A stretch of DNA of 64,000 bases from Streptomyces sp. Tue 6430 (GTDB lineage: Bacteria; Actinomycetota; Actinomycetes; Streptomycetales; Streptomycetaceae): contig JAKGSH010000010.1 in assembly GCA_021568835.1 (NCBI GenBank), positions 1,860,001 to 1,924,000 of the forward strand, read 5' to 3'. Below, one piece after another: positions 10,993 through 19,897 of the stretch; position 1 is the stretch's first letter; each line of letters begins with the position of its first letter. Below the pieces are notes generated by a model. The model worked only from the letters and a program-made list of their open reading frames with translations, did not search any database and was not told the origin of the DNA. Both the position numbers and the translations under genes were made by a program.

Positions 10993-11604
10993 ATGAGTGC
11001 ACAGCCCAAAGACGCGGCGGAGCCCGGAGACACGGCAGGGCCCGGAAACGTGCCGCAGCCCGGAGACGCGGGGCAGCCCGGAGGCATGGCGCGGCGCGGG
11101 CGGGCGGCGCGACGCAGGGACCCGGTCGACGCGATCGTCGAGCAGTGGGCGGTCGAACGGCCCGACCTCGACACCGCCGCCATGGAGGTCTTCGGCCGCG
11201 TCTCCCGGCTCGCCCGCGCGATGGGCGACCGCATGGAGAAGGCCTACGCGGGCCTCGGGATCTCGCGCGGCGAGTTCGACGTGCTGGCCACCCTGCGCCG
11301 CTCCGGCGAGCCGTACGCCCTCTCGCCCCGCGAGCTGTCGGCGACGCTGATGCTCACCACCGGCGGCATGACGGGCCGCCTCGACAAGCTGGAACGGGCC
11401 GGACTGCTGCGCCGCTCCCCCGACCCGCACGACCGCCGGGGTCTCCAGGTGACCCTGACCGAACAGGGCCTGGCCGTGGTCGAGGAGGCGGTGGGCGCGG
11501 GCCTCGCCGTCCAGACGGAGGCCCTGAGCGCGGCCCTGGACGCCGGACAGGCCGGCCAACTGGCCGACCTGCTGAGGGAACTGCTGCTCGCGACGGAGCG
11601 GTAG
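10993..11604 (+). CDS. MarR-family transcriptional regulator
   Basis: A 203-aa winged-helix regulator. The N-terminal 35 residues are a low-complexity Pro/Gly stretch with repeated PGD units. The winged helix spans about residues 85-155 (LSPRELSATLMLTTGGMTGRL, then the wing RSPDPHDRRGLQVTLTEQG). It is divergent from the EamA exporter with a palindrome between them, so it probably represses that gene and itself until a ligand binds. The ligand is not predictable. Confidence 0.88.
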   Translation: MSAQPKDAAEPGDTAGPGNVPQPGDAGQPGGMARRGRAARRRDPVDAIVEQWAVERPDLDTAAMEVFGRVSRLARAMGDRMEKAYAGLGISRGEFDVLATLRRSGEPYALSPRELSATLMLTTGGMTGRLDKLERAGLLRRSPDPHDRRGLQVTLTEQGLAVVEEAVGAGLAVQTEALSAALDAGQAGQLADLLRELLLATER

Positions 11605-11720
11605 GCGCGGACGGCGGGCGCGGGCGGCGGGCGTGAAGGGCGGGTGCCGACCGGAGGACGGCGGGCGCGGGCGGTAGGCGCGGACGGCGGGCGTGAAGGG
11701 CGTGTGTCGGCCGGAGGGCG
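11598..11720. repeat. GC-rich direct repeat in intergenic DNA
   Basis: An exact 23-base sequence (GCGGTAGGCGCGGACGGCGG and on) occurs at 11598-11620 and 11671-11693, with a GCGTGAAGGGCG satellite after each. The first copy includes the MarR stop. It probably arose by local duplication; no coding or regulatory role is evident. Confidence 0.6.
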
Positions 11721-11739
11721 CCGCCGGACGGCGGGCGGT

Positions 11740-13277
11740 TCAGCCGACGTGGGTGGCGAGTGCCGCCTCGATCGCCGCCGGGGACGCGCCCTCGGCCGCC
11801 CAGGCGACGTACCCGTCGGGCCGCACCAGCAGCGCCGTGCGCCGGCCGCCCGCCCAGTGCCGCACCGCCAGGCGGTCCTCGCGGGGCCCGTCCGGTCCGT
11901 CGTGGGGGTCCTGGACGCCCGGCGGGACGACGAGGACGAAACGGCCGCCGCGCTGGGCCTCGTACAGACGGCCACCGTCCGCGAAGGTGACGTCGGGGAC
12001 GCGGGCGCCGGTCAGGCGGTGGGCGCCGCGCGGGGCCGGGTAGCGGTAGCCGATGCCGGTGACCTGGCCGACCGCCCTGCGCCGGACGGGACCGACGTGG
12101 TCCAGGAACGCGGTGAGCGCGGCGCGCAGGGCCAGGGTCCAGGGGCGCTCGGCCATGGCGAGGCGGACGATGCCGCCGCTGCTGCGGAGGACCGACCTGC
12201 CGACGGGGTGGCGTTCGGCCTGGTAGGTGTCGAGGAGGCCGGCGTCCGCGTGGCCGTTGACCACCTGGGCGAGCTTCCAGCTCAGGTTGGCCGCGTCCTG
12301 GAGGCCGGTGTTCATGCCCTGCCCGCCGGCCGGGGTGTGCACGTGCGCGGCGTCCCCGGCGAGGAGGACACGCCCGACGCGGTAGGCGGGGCCTGGCGCT
12401 CGTCGCTGTGGAAGCGGGACATCCAGCGGGCGTCGTGCATCCCGAAGTCGTGGCCGAGGGCCAACCGGGTGACCTCCTTGACCTCGTCGAGGCAGAGGGG
12501 CTCGGTGTCGGGGACGTCGCGGGCCCGGTTCCAGGCGATCACCCGGTGGTAGCCGTCGCCGAAGGGCGCGAGGAAGGCGAAGGCGCCGCCGGCGGCGTCG
12601 ACGGTGAGCAGCGTCTCGGGCTCCTCGGCGAGACGGACGTCGGCCAGGACGACGGAGCGGATGACGGAGCGGCCGGGGAAGGGCAGCCCGAGGGCGTTCC
12701 GTACGGCGCTGCGCATGCCGTCGGCGCCGACGACGTACCCGGCGCGGAGCGTGCCGCCGGCGCCGGCGGAGGTCCGGACCTCGACCGTCACCCCGTCCGC
12801 GTCCTGGGCCAGCCCGGTCACCTCGGTCTCGTACCGGAACTCCACCCCCGCCTCGACCGCCCGCCGCTCCAGCACCTTCTCGACCTCGTACTGCGGGATG
12901 ACGAGGAGGTGGCCGAAGCGGGAGGGGAGGGTGTCGAGGGCGAGGGTGAGCCTGCCGAAGAGGCGGAGCCGGTCGAGGGGGCGGCCGACGGCCTCCAGCG
13001 GATCGGCGAGACCGCGGCCGTCGAGCTGCTCCAGGGTGCGGGCGTGCAGGACGAAGGCGCGGGAGAGGTTGCCGATCGCGTGCGGGCGCTTCTCCAGCAG
13101 GGTGACGGACACACCGGCGGTGGCGAGGTCTCCGGCGAGGAGGAGACCGGTGGGACCGGAGCCGACGACGATCACGGGGCGGGTGAGGGGGAGGTCGGTG
13201 GTGGGGCCGGTGGGACCGGTGGTGCCAGCCGTGCCAGCCGTGCCAGCCGTGCCAGCCGTGCCAGTCGTGCCGTTCAT
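11740..13277 (-). CDS. FAD-dependent aromatic monooxygenase (PHBH/Rox-like), one frameshift
   Basis: Class A flavoprotein hydroxylase of about 512 aa after correction. The FAD site is VIVVGSGPTGLLLAGDLA at about residues 36-53. The second FAD/NADPH motif RVLLAGDAAHVHTPAGGQG lies across a missing C (plus 12388-12391, GGGG), and the C-terminus is thioredoxin-like. ATG 13277 has AGGAGG six bases upstream. The N-terminus is a GTA repeat encoded by five 9-base units. It is divergent from a TetR gene with an operator array between them, which suggests inducible detoxification or modification of an aromatic compound or antibiotic. The substrate is unknown. Confidence 0.85.
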
Positions 13278-13292
13278 GAGGGCCTCCTGGAG

Positions 13293-13449
13293 TGCCAACG
13301 CTCGTTTACCAACACCTGTAGACCAACATTCGTTGGCCAACAATCGTTTGCCTACAGTTGATTGCCAACACCTGTTGGCGAACGCTTGTCGGCAACGCTA
13401 AGCCTGGCGCGAGTGGCGTGTCAACACATGTTGGCCTACGCTCGTTGGC
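13293..13449. promoter_or_regulatory. Tandem array of 14-bp operator-like repeats
   Basis: Seven consecutive units of about GCCAACANNCGTTG start near 13293, 13308, 13322, 13336, 13350, 13364 and 13378; two more start at 13419 and 13433, the last touching the TetR start codon. Each unit is a small palindrome (best GCCAACA-CC-TGTTGGC at 13364-13379) and shares bases with its neighbours. The array fills the whole space between the monooxygenase and its TetR regulator, so cooperative repressor loading is the natural reading. Confidence 0.7.
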
Positions 13450-14040
13450 ATGCCTGACAGTCGACCCGACGCCTCCGCCCCCACCACCCGCCGCCGCTCC
13501 GACGCCACGCGCGGCGCGATCCTCGACGCCGCCCGGGAGCGGTTCGCCGCGGACGGGTACGAGCGGGCCACCATCCGGGCCGTCGCCCGGGACGCGAACA
13601 TCGATCCGTCCATGGTGATGCGCTACTACGGCAGCAAGGAGGGCCTCTTCGCGGCGGCCGTCTCCGTCGACCTGAGGCTGCCGGACCTGTCCGCGTTCGC
13701 CCGTGAGGACGCCGGGCGGGCCCTCGTCACGCACTTCCTCGACATGTGGGAGGAGAACGAGGTCCTCACCGCCCTGCTCCGCGTCGGCGTGACCAACCAG
13801 GCCGGGGCGGAGCGGATGCAGGCCACCTTCCGCGACCAGTTGCTGCCGGTCGCCCGCGCGGTGTGCCCGGACCCGGAGCAGACGCCGGCCCGTGCGGCGC
13901 TCTGCGCCGCTCAGCTGCTGGGGCTCGCGCTGACCCGTTACGTGCTGCGCTTCCCGCCCGCCGTGGCGCTGACCCGGCAGGAGGCCGTGGCCTGGCTGGC
14001 GCCGACCGTGCAGCGGTACCTCACCGCGCCGCACCCGTAA
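13450..14040 (+). CDS. TetR-family transcriptional regulator
   Basis: A 196-aa regulator. The N-terminal helix-turn-helix spans about residues 18-64 (RGAILDAARERFAADGYERATI, then RDANIDPSMVMRYYGSKEGLF), followed by a ligand domain of the kind seen in actinobacterial TetR proteins. It is transcribed away from the FAD monooxygenase gene with the 14-bp repeat array between them, so both genes are probably its targets. The last repeat overlaps the start codon, and no separate Shine-Dalgarno site is visible. Confidence 0.88.
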   Translation: MPDSRPDASAPTTRRRSDATRGAILDAARERFAADGYERATIRAVARDANIDPSMVMRYYGSKEGLFAAAVSVDLRLPDLSAFAREDAGRALVTHFLDMWEENEVLTALLRVGVTNQAGAERMQATFRDQLLPVARAVCPDPEQTPARAALCAAQLLGLALTRYVLRFPPAVALTRQEAVAWLAPTVQRYLTAPHP

Positions 14041-14122
14041 GGCACCGCGGAGGGCGCGGCAGCCCATCGCGCCGCACCCGTGGACGCGGTGGGCGGTCGG
14101 CGCGCGCCGGCCGTACGACGCG

Positions 14123-14187
14123 CGAGGGCGCCGTCTCCGGCGTCGTACGGCGGGGTGCGCGTACGGACGGCGGGGACGGCGCCCTCG
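14123..14187. terminator. Long hairpin between convergent genes
   Basis: Perfect 13-bp inverted repeat (CGAGGGCGCCGTC / GACGGCGCCCTCG) with a 39-base loop, overlapped by another 10-bp pair (CCGTACGACG at 14111, CGTCGTACGG at 14141). It lies between the convergent TetR and small membrane protein genes. The competing pairings could form a bidirectional terminator. Confidence 0.6.
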
Positions 14188-14206
14188 AGAGGTGTGCCGG
14201 GGAGGG

Positions 14207-14497
14207 TCAGCCGGCCTTGGCGGCCTTGGCGGCGTCGCCCTTCACGGTGATGTTGGAGCTGGTGGTGTCGCCGCGGTCCTTCGACCGGTCCAGCACCCAC
14301 ACCAGGCCGGTGATGGCCGCGAACAGGGCGAGCGGAGCCAGCACGTAGAGGCCGAGCGTCTCGATGACGCTGAGGCCCTGACCGGGGTCGTCGCCGTCGT
14401 CGCGGGTCAGCGCGAGCGCGGGGGACGACATGAGCAGCATCATCAGCGTCGTACCGGCAGCCAGGGCGCCGGCGCGCAGGGCGTTCTTCTTGTCCAC
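14207..14497 (-). CDS. Small membrane protein of unknown function
   Basis: 96 aa. The N-terminus (MDKKNALRAGALAAGTTLMM) is signal-like with a possible cleavage after ALA, and a second hydrophobic segment (YVLAPLALFAAITGLVWVL) is followed by a charged tail ending DAAKAAKAG. It is predicted to be a single-span membrane protein with its C-terminus inside. Composition and codon bias look like a real gene. No family was recognised. Confidence 0.7.
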   Translation of the reverse strand: MDKKNALRAGALAAGTTLMMLLMSSPALALTRDDGDDPGQGLSVIETLGLYVLAPLALFAAITGLVWVLDRSKDRGDTTSSNITVKGDAAKAAKAG

Positions 14498-14704
14498 GGT
14501 GCCAAGTTAGCGAACGGGGTTCGGGCGCGCGCGTCCGGGGTGCCGTATGAGGTGGCGCACGGGGTGCGGACACCCCGTACGTCCGTCCCCACGTCCGCCC
14601 GCACGTCAGCCCCGCGCGGCCCTGCCCCGCAGGTCCGGCCGCCCCGCACGCCGCCCTCACCCGCCTCCGTCCGCCCTCACCCGTCCGTCCCCACCCGCCG
14701 CCCC

Positions 14705-16780
14705 TCACCCGTCGGCCTCTCCCCGCAGCACCTCCATCAGCGCGTGCAGTCGCGGGGACGCCGCCAGTCGCTCCAGCGTGACCGGCCGGCCGTCGGCGTC
14801 CGCGACCGGCAGGCGCCAGTTCGGGTACTGGTCCCAGGTGCCGGGGAGGTTCTGCGGGCGGCGGTCGCCGACGGCGTCCGGGAGCCAGACGCCGATCATG
14901 CGGGCGGGGGTGCGCAGCAGGAACCGGTGGACGGCCTGGATCTCGGCCTCCTCCGAGGAGGTGTCGCCGCCTCCGCCGGTGCCCTGGAGCAGGTCGAGCC
15001 GGGACAGCAGGTCGAGCCACTCGCCGGTGTCGGCGGCGGCCTCCGCGCGTTCCTCCTCCAGCGGGCGGGTCGACAGGTCGAGCCGGTGGCGGAGTTCGAC
15101 GTGCTCGCCGGTGAGGCGGGCGGCGGTGGAGGGCAGGTCGTGGGTGGTGGCGGTGGCGAGGCAGTCGGCGCGCCAGTGGTCGGGGGGCAGCGGACGGCCG
15201 TCGCCCTCCCAGTCGCGTTCGAACCACAGGACGGAGGTGCCGAGCACCCCGCGTTCGCGCAGGGCCTCGCGCACGCCGGGCTCCACGGTGCCGAGGTCCT
15301 CGCCGATCACCACCGCGCCGGCCCGGGAGGCCTCCAGGACCAGCACGGCGAGCATGGCCTCGGCGTCGTAGCGGACGTAGGTGCCCTCGGTGGGCGGCTC
15401 GCCCTGGGGGACCCACCACAGCCGGAACAGCCCCATCACGTGGTCGATGCGCAGGGCGCCGGTGTAGCGGAAGAGGGCACGCAGGAGGCGGCGGTACGGG
15501 GCGTAGCCGGACTCGGCGAGGCGGTCGGGGCGCCACGGGGGCAGGCCCCAGTCCTGGCCGCGGGCGTTGAAGGCGTCCGGGGGCGCGCCGACCGACATGC
15601 CGGCCGCGAGGTGGTCCTGCTGGGCCCAGGCGTCGGCGCCGCCGGGATGCACGCCGACCGCGAGGTCGTGCACGATCCCGAGGGGCATGCCGGCCTCCCG
15701 AGCGGTGCGCTGGGCGGCGGTGAGCTGGGCGTCGGTGAGCCAGGCGAGGCGGGAGTGGAAGTCGACGCGGTCGATCAGGTCCCGCCGGGCCCGGGCGGTC
15801 TCGGCGGAGCGCGGGTCGCGCAGTCCCCGCGGCCAGCGGTGCCAGTCGGAGCCGTGCACCTCGGCCAGCGCGCACCAGGTGGCGTGGTCCTCCAGGGACT
15901 GCCCCTCGCGGGCGAGGAAGTCGCAGTAGGCGGCGCGCCGGCCCGGCCCGAGGGGGACGGTGGCGATCAGCTCCAGCGCCTCCCGCTTCAGCTCCCACAC
16001 GGCGTCCCGGTCGATCAGCGCCCCCTTGTCGAGGACGGCCTCCCGCAGCCGCGCGGCGCTCTCCCGCAGTCCCCGCAGCCGCTCGGGGACGGTGGCGTAC
16101 GCGAACTCGGGGACGTCCTCGATCCGCAGGTGCACCGGGTCGGGGAAGCGGCGTGAGGAGGGCCGGTACGGGGACGGGTCGGTGGGGGTGCCGGGGACGG
16201 CCGCGTGCAACGGGTTGACCTGCACGAATCCGGCGCCGAGCGCCCGTCCGGCCCAGTCGGCCAGCTCGGCGAGGTCCCCGAGGTCGCCCATGCCCCAGGA
16301 GCGGTCGGACAGCAGGGAGTAGAGCTGGACGAGGAGGCCGTACGAGCGTCCGGCGGGCGTGGGCAGCCGGGGCGGGGCCACGATCAGGTGGGCGCGGGCG
16401 CCGCGGCCGTCGGGCGCGGTCGCGGTCATCGTGTGGACGCCGGGCGGGAGCCGGTCGAGGGAGGCCCGGGTCTCGCCCTGCTCGGTCTCGATCCGCAGGC
16501 GAGTGCCCTCGGGAAGGGCGGCGAGGGCATCGGGCTCGGCGCCGCCGCTCCAGTGGACCACGGTCGGCGGCAGCAGCCGTTCGGCCAGTTCGCGTTCCCG
16601 GCCGGCCAGCGCGGCACGGGTCGCCTCCGGGGTGCCCGCGTCCACGCCGAGGGCGGCCAGGGCACGGGTGACGGCGGCGGCCGAGGCGGTGACCGTGCGG
16701 TCCGGGGAGGGCCGGTAGGAGACCGCGACGCCGTGCAGCGCGGCGAGCCGGGTGAGGTCCTCTCCGAGGGGCGCGGTCAT
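14705..16780 (-). CDS. malQ: 4-alpha-glucanotransferase (amylomaltase, GH77)
   Basis: Transfers maltosyl and larger glucan segments between alpha-1,4-glucans in maltodextrin and glycogen metabolism. 691 aa, typical for the actinobacterial form with an extra N-terminal domain. GH77 landmarks include YGLLVQLYSLLSDRSWGMGD, FVQVNPLHA, the nucleophile segment ALRIDHVMGLFRLWW, the acid/base segment VVIGEDLGTVEPGV and the late TTHDLPSTA. The ATG directly follows the TAG of the upstream small gene (TAGATG), implying translational coupling. Confidence 0.95.
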   Translation of the reverse strand: MTAPLGEDLTRLAALHGVAVSYRPSPDRTVTASAAAVTRALAALGVDAGTPEATRAALAGRERELAERLLPPTVVHWSGGAEPDALAALPEGTRLRIETEQGETRASLDRLPPGVHTMTATAPDGRGARAHLIVAPPRLPTPAGRSYGLLVQLYSLLSDRSWGMGDLGDLAELADWAGRALGAGFVQVNPLHAAVPGTPTDPSPYRPSSRRFPDPVHLRIEDVPEFAYATVPERLRGLRESAARLREAVLDKGALIDRDAVWELKREALELIATVPLGPGRRAAYCDFLAREGQSLEDHATWCALAEVHGSDWHRWPRGLRDPRSAETARARRDLIDRVDFHSRLAWLTDAQLTAAQRTAREAGMPLGIVHDLAVGVHPGGADAWAQQDHLAAGMSVGAPPDAFNARGQDWGLPPWRPDRLAESGYAPYRRLLRALFRYTGALRIDHVMGLFRLWWVPQGEPPTEGTYVRYDAEAMLAVLVLEASRAGAVVIGEDLGTVEPGVREALRERGVLGTSVLWFERDWEGDGRPLPPDHWRADCLATATTHDLPSTAARLTGEHVELRHRLDLSTRPLEEERAEAAADTGEWLDLLSRLDLLQGTGGGGDTSSEEAEIQAVHRFLLRTPARMIGVWLPDAVGDRRPQNLPGTWDQYPNWRLPVADADGRPVTLERLAASPRLHALMEVLRGEADG

Positions 16781-16993
16781 CTACGGCCTCGTGGAGTCGG
16801 AGTCCGCGGCGGCGAACGGCGGTTCGCTGGTGAGGGGCTCGGCGTCGGGCAGCGGGGGTTCGCTGGTCAGCGGGGCCTCGGTACGGGCGCCCTCCGCGCT
16901 GCACGCGTACGGGTGGGGTTCCTCGGCGCAGGCGGACGGCGCCGCCGGGCGTTTGGACTGGACCGGGAGCAGTCGGTGTGCCGGTGCGATCAC
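16781..16993 (-). CDS. Small Pro/Ala/Glu-rich protein coupled to malQ
   Basis: A 70-aa ORF starting at GTG 16993 with GAGGAGG five to six bases upstream, one of the better ribosome sites in the window. Its TAG abuts the malQ ATG. It is low complexity, with two Cys near the middle and two copies of PLTSEPP. It may be a true small protein or a leader that delivers ribosomes to malQ. No family recognised. Confidence 0.55.
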   Translation of the reverse strand: MIAPAHRLLPVQSKRPAAPSACAEEPHPYACSAEGARTEAPLTSEPPLPDAEPLTSEPPFAAADSDSTRP

Positions 16994-17068
16994 GGTGGCC
17001 TCCTCGTTCGGGGACGGCGCCGCCGTACGGGGTACGCGGCGTCGTCGTACGGCGCTCGACAGCGGCGG

Positions 17069-17115
17069 ACGGTGTCCGGCGGTGTCTGTCGGCGCCCTAC
17101 GGTGTCCGGCGGTGT
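17069..17115. repeat. 17-bp direct repeat upstream of the sigma gene
   Basis: ACGGTGTCCGGCGGTGT occurs exactly at 17069-17085 and 17099-17115, starts 30 bases apart, in the 306-base gap between the small malQ-coupled gene and the sigma factor. It may be a pair of regulator sites or simple duplication. The rest of the gap shows no gene. Confidence 0.4.
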
Positions 17116-17299
17116 TCACGGGTTACCGCAAAAGCCCTACCCAGCGGGCGCGGCGGCAGACGTCCCCGTATCGGACACCACGCGTCTCGTCACATTCCTC
17201 ACCCTGACATTCTCCCCAATGCGGGTCGATCGCGGCAGACCGCGCGCCGTCGGGACCGCGGCGTGAACCGCCGGCGCCGGGCCGGCCGACAGAGAAAGT

Positions 17300-17914
17300 G
17301 TGAGACTGTTCCGCCCCATGAGGGGCCACGGCGAGAGCGGCACGGACGCGGCGCTGCTTCGGTCCGTCGCCGACGGGGACGCCCGCGCCCTGGCCGTCCT
17401 GTACGACCGGCACGCAGGCTGGCTGCACGCGCGGCTCACCCGGCGCTGCGCCGATCCCGAGGTGGTGCGGGAGGTGGTGCAGGACACGTTCGTGACCGTG
17501 TGGCGGTCGGCGGCCGGACACGGGGGCGGGGAGGCGGGCGGCTGGCTGTGGACCATCGCCGCCCGGCGACTGGTCGACGCGCGGCGGGCGCAGGAGCGCT
17601 CCGCGCGGATCGAGACGGCCCCGATGGACACCGAGCGGGTGGAACGGGTGCCGGCGGCGGCCCTGCCGTCCGCGGAGGAACGGGTGCTGGCGGGGCTGGA
17701 GTTCGGCGACGTCGGCACCGCCCTCGACCGGATCCCGCCCGAACTGCGGGAGGTGCTGCGCGTGACCGTCGTCGACGGGCTCACCACCCGCGAGGCCGCC
17801 CGGCTGCTCGGCATCCCCGAGGGCACCGTCAAGACCCGCGCCATGCGCGCCCGTGCCGAACTGCGCGCGGCGCTCGCCCAGTTGCACCCGACTCCGGCGG
17901 GAGGCCCGGTATGA
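17300..17914 (+). CDS. ECF-family RNA polymerase sigma factor
   Basis: About 204 aa. Region 2 spans about residues 25-90 (LAVLYDRHAGWLHARL, VVQDTFVTVWRSA) and region 4 about 140-195 (LDRIPPELREVLRVTVVDGL, LLGIPEGTVKTRAMRARAEL). The start may be GTG 17300 or ATG 17318; the former follows GAGAAAG. The stop overlaps the next ATG as ATGA. The next gene has an anti-sigma zinc finger, so the pair is a sigma/anti-sigma unit, and an ABC transporter follows on the same strand. Confidence 0.88.
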   Translation: MRLFRPMRGHGESGTDAALLRSVADGDARALAVLYDRHAGWLHARLTRRCADPEVVREVVQDTFVTVWRSAAGHGGGEAGGWLWTIAARRLVDARRAQERSARIETAPMDTERVERVPAAALPSAEERVLAGLEFGDVGTALDRIPPELREVLRVTVVDGLTTREAARLLGIPEGTVKTRAMRARAELRAALAQLHPTPAGGPV

Positions 17915-18979
17915 ACCCCATCCGACGGCACGCGACCGACGCCCTGGCCGCCCGCTACGCCGACGGCACCCTCCCGGAGTCCGACGCCCGGCCCCTGGAG
18001 AGGCACCTGGAGCACTGCGCGGCCTGCGCGACCCGCGTGTCCCGCGCGGTGCGGGAGGGCGCCGCGGGGGCCGTTCTGGAACAGGTACGGAAGGCGGTGC
18101 TTCGGGAGGCCTCGGCCCCCGCACCGACGGCGGCCCCCACAGCGGCACCGGCGATCGGGGCCACGTCACCGCTTCCGGCGCCCGCCGCCGCCGCTCCCGT
18201 CCTGCCCACCCCCGTCGTCCCCTTCCCCCGCCTCCCCCGCTTCCCCCACTTCCCCCACGCCCGCCTCTGGTCGTCGCGCGCCGTCGGCGGCTTCGCCGCG
18301 CGCCGCATCGGCCGCTCCTCCCGCCGGGCGGCGAGCGCCGGACCCGCGCCGGTCCGCGCCCCCGCCTCGCCCGCGTCCTGTGGGCGGCGGGCCCCGCCGT
18401 GCGGGGAGCCTGGTCCGTCGCCGTGGTGGCCGTGGCGCTGGGGCGGTCGCGTTGGCGTACGGGGCCGGGGTGACCGGGGCGCGGCCGTTGCTGCTGGCCC
18501 TCGCGCCGGTCGTGCCGGTCCTCGGGGTGGCCCTGTCGTACGGGCCGCACGCCGACCCGGTGCACGAGATCGCCGCGGCCTCACCCGCCGGCGGGCTGCG
18601 GCTGCTGCTGACCCGGACGGCCGCCGTGCTGCTGGTCAGCCTGCCGCTGCTGACGCTGGCCGGGCTGCTGCTGCCCGGTTCGGGTGCGCCGGGCGCGGCG
18701 GCCTGGCTGTTGCCGGGGCTCGCGCTGACGCTGGCCTCGCTGGCCCTGGCCGGGTACGCCGGTTCCCGCACCGGCGCGGCGGTGACCGGCGGGGGCTGGC
18801 TGTGCGCGGTGCTCGCACCGGCGCTGGCCTCGCCGTCCGGCGCCCCGCTGACCCGGCTGGCCGAACAGCTCACCGCCGTCCTGGACGGCCCCCTCGCCCA
18901 GGGTGCGTGGGCGGGCGCGGCGATGCTCTCCGCCACCGCGCTGGCCGCCCGCCGTTCCGCCTACGACCGGACGCCCTGA
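17911..18979 (+). CDS. Zinc-finger (zf-HC2) anti-sigma domain fused to a polytopic membrane protein, two frameshifts
   Basis: The N-terminus has the anti-sigma zinc motif LERHLEHCAACATRV at about residues 30-45, then a Pro/Ala-rich linker. After repair of two one-base losses (C run 18359-18363, G run 18440-18443) the C-terminal half reads as about six hydrophobic helices (LWAAGPAVRGAWSVAVVAVA, LLLALAPVVPVLGVALSYG, and so on). Corrected length is about 356 aa. It overlaps the sigma stop by four bases and precedes an ABC ATPase. This suggests a membrane sensor that sequesters the sigma factor and may also act as permease subunit of the following transporter. Confidence 0.7.
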
Positions 18980-19031
18980 CGCACACCCGGCCCCGACGCA
19001 CACCCGCCCACGGGCCGGCCGCCCCGCCCCA

Positions 19032-19100
19032 CATCCGCCCACCGACCGGCACCCCCATGCCCGTCCGCCCACCGACCGGCACCCCATGCCCGTCCGCCCG
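19032..19100. repeat. Tandem 27-28-base repeat before the ABC ATPase gene
   Basis: TCCGCCCACCGACCGGCACC followed by CCATGCCCG occurs twice in tandem, with a third partial unit. It fills the gap between the membrane protein and the ATPase start. Each unit carries an ATG but no usable downstream frame. Probably slippage DNA. Confidence 0.45.
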
Positions 19101-19111
19101 ATGGAGATTCC

Positions 19112-19897
19112 TTGAGCACGATACGAGTGACCGGACTGCGCGTCCGGCACCGCCGAACCGTCGCCCTCGACGGGGTGGACCTCGCCTTGGACCGGGGGGT
19201 GCACGGCCTGCTCGGGCCGAACGGCGCCGGGAAGACCTCGCTGATCCGGGTGCTGGCGACGGTCGTGCCGCCCGCCGGGGGGCGGGTGGAGATCCTCGGC
19301 GAGGACGTGGGCGAGGCCGGGCGGCGCCGCGCGGTCCGCAGCAGGCTGGGCTACCTCCCGCAGGAGTTCGGGCACTACCCGGGCTTCACGGTCCGCGAGT
19401 TCGTCGCGTACGTGGCCTGGCTGAAGGATCTGCCCGTCGCCGACACCCCGGCCGCCGTGGAGAGGGCCGTCGAACGGGTCGGTCTCGGCGACCGCATCGA
19501 CACGAAGGTGCGGACGCTGTCCGGTGGCATGGTCCGCCGGGTCGGCATCGCGCAGGCCCTCGTCAACGACCCCGACGTGCTGCTCCTGGACGAGCCCACC
19601 GCGGGCCTGGACCCCGAGCAGCGGGTGGAGTTGCGGGCGCTGCTGCGCTCGCTGGGCGCCTCCGCCACGGTGGTCGTCTCGACGCACCTGGTGGAGGACG
19701 TGGCCGCCGCCTGCACGGAGGTCACCCTGCTGGACGCGGGCCGGGTCGCCTACCGCGGCACCCCCGGCTCGCTGAGCGCGCTGGGCGGGGACGGCACCGG
19801 CGACGGGGTCGGCGACAACCCGATCGAACGCGGTTACACGGCGGCGCTGCGGGCCCACCGCGCCTGCCCCGCATCCCGGGAAGGGGCGAAGCGATGA
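19112..19897 (+). CDS. ABC transporter ATP-binding protein
   Basis: 261 aa with all nucleotide-binding motifs: Walker A GLLGPNGAGKTSLI, a Q loop at LGYLPQEFG, signature LSGGMVRR, Walker B DVLLLDEPTAGLDP and switch His in STHLVED. It starts at TTG 19112 with GGAG five bases upstream. The next gene overlaps by four bases. Partners are the flanking membrane proteins. The family resembles ATPases of lantibiotic- or antibiotic-type exporters, but the substrate is not deducible. Confidence 0.92.
   Translation: MSTIRVTGLRVRHRRTVALDGVDLALDRGVHGLLGPNGAGKTSLIRVLATVVPPAGGRVEILGEDVGEAGRRRAVRSRLGYLPQEFGHYPGFTVREFVAYVAWLKDLPVADTPAAVERAVERVGLGDRIDTKVRTLSGGMVRRVGIAQALVNDPDVLLLDEPTAGLDPEQRVELRALLRSLGASATVVVSTHLVEDVAAACTEVTLLDAGRVAYRGTPGSLSALGGDGTGDGVGDNPIERGYTAALRAHRACPASREGAKR

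Noticed and set aside
13293..13449. CRISPR array at the 14-bp repeats
   Set aside because: Units are contiguous with no unique spacers and no cas genes; better explained as an operator array.
11740..14040. Part of an antibiotic biosynthetic cluster
   Set aside because: A lone monooxygenase with its TetR regulator; no scaffold-building enzyme anywhere in the window.
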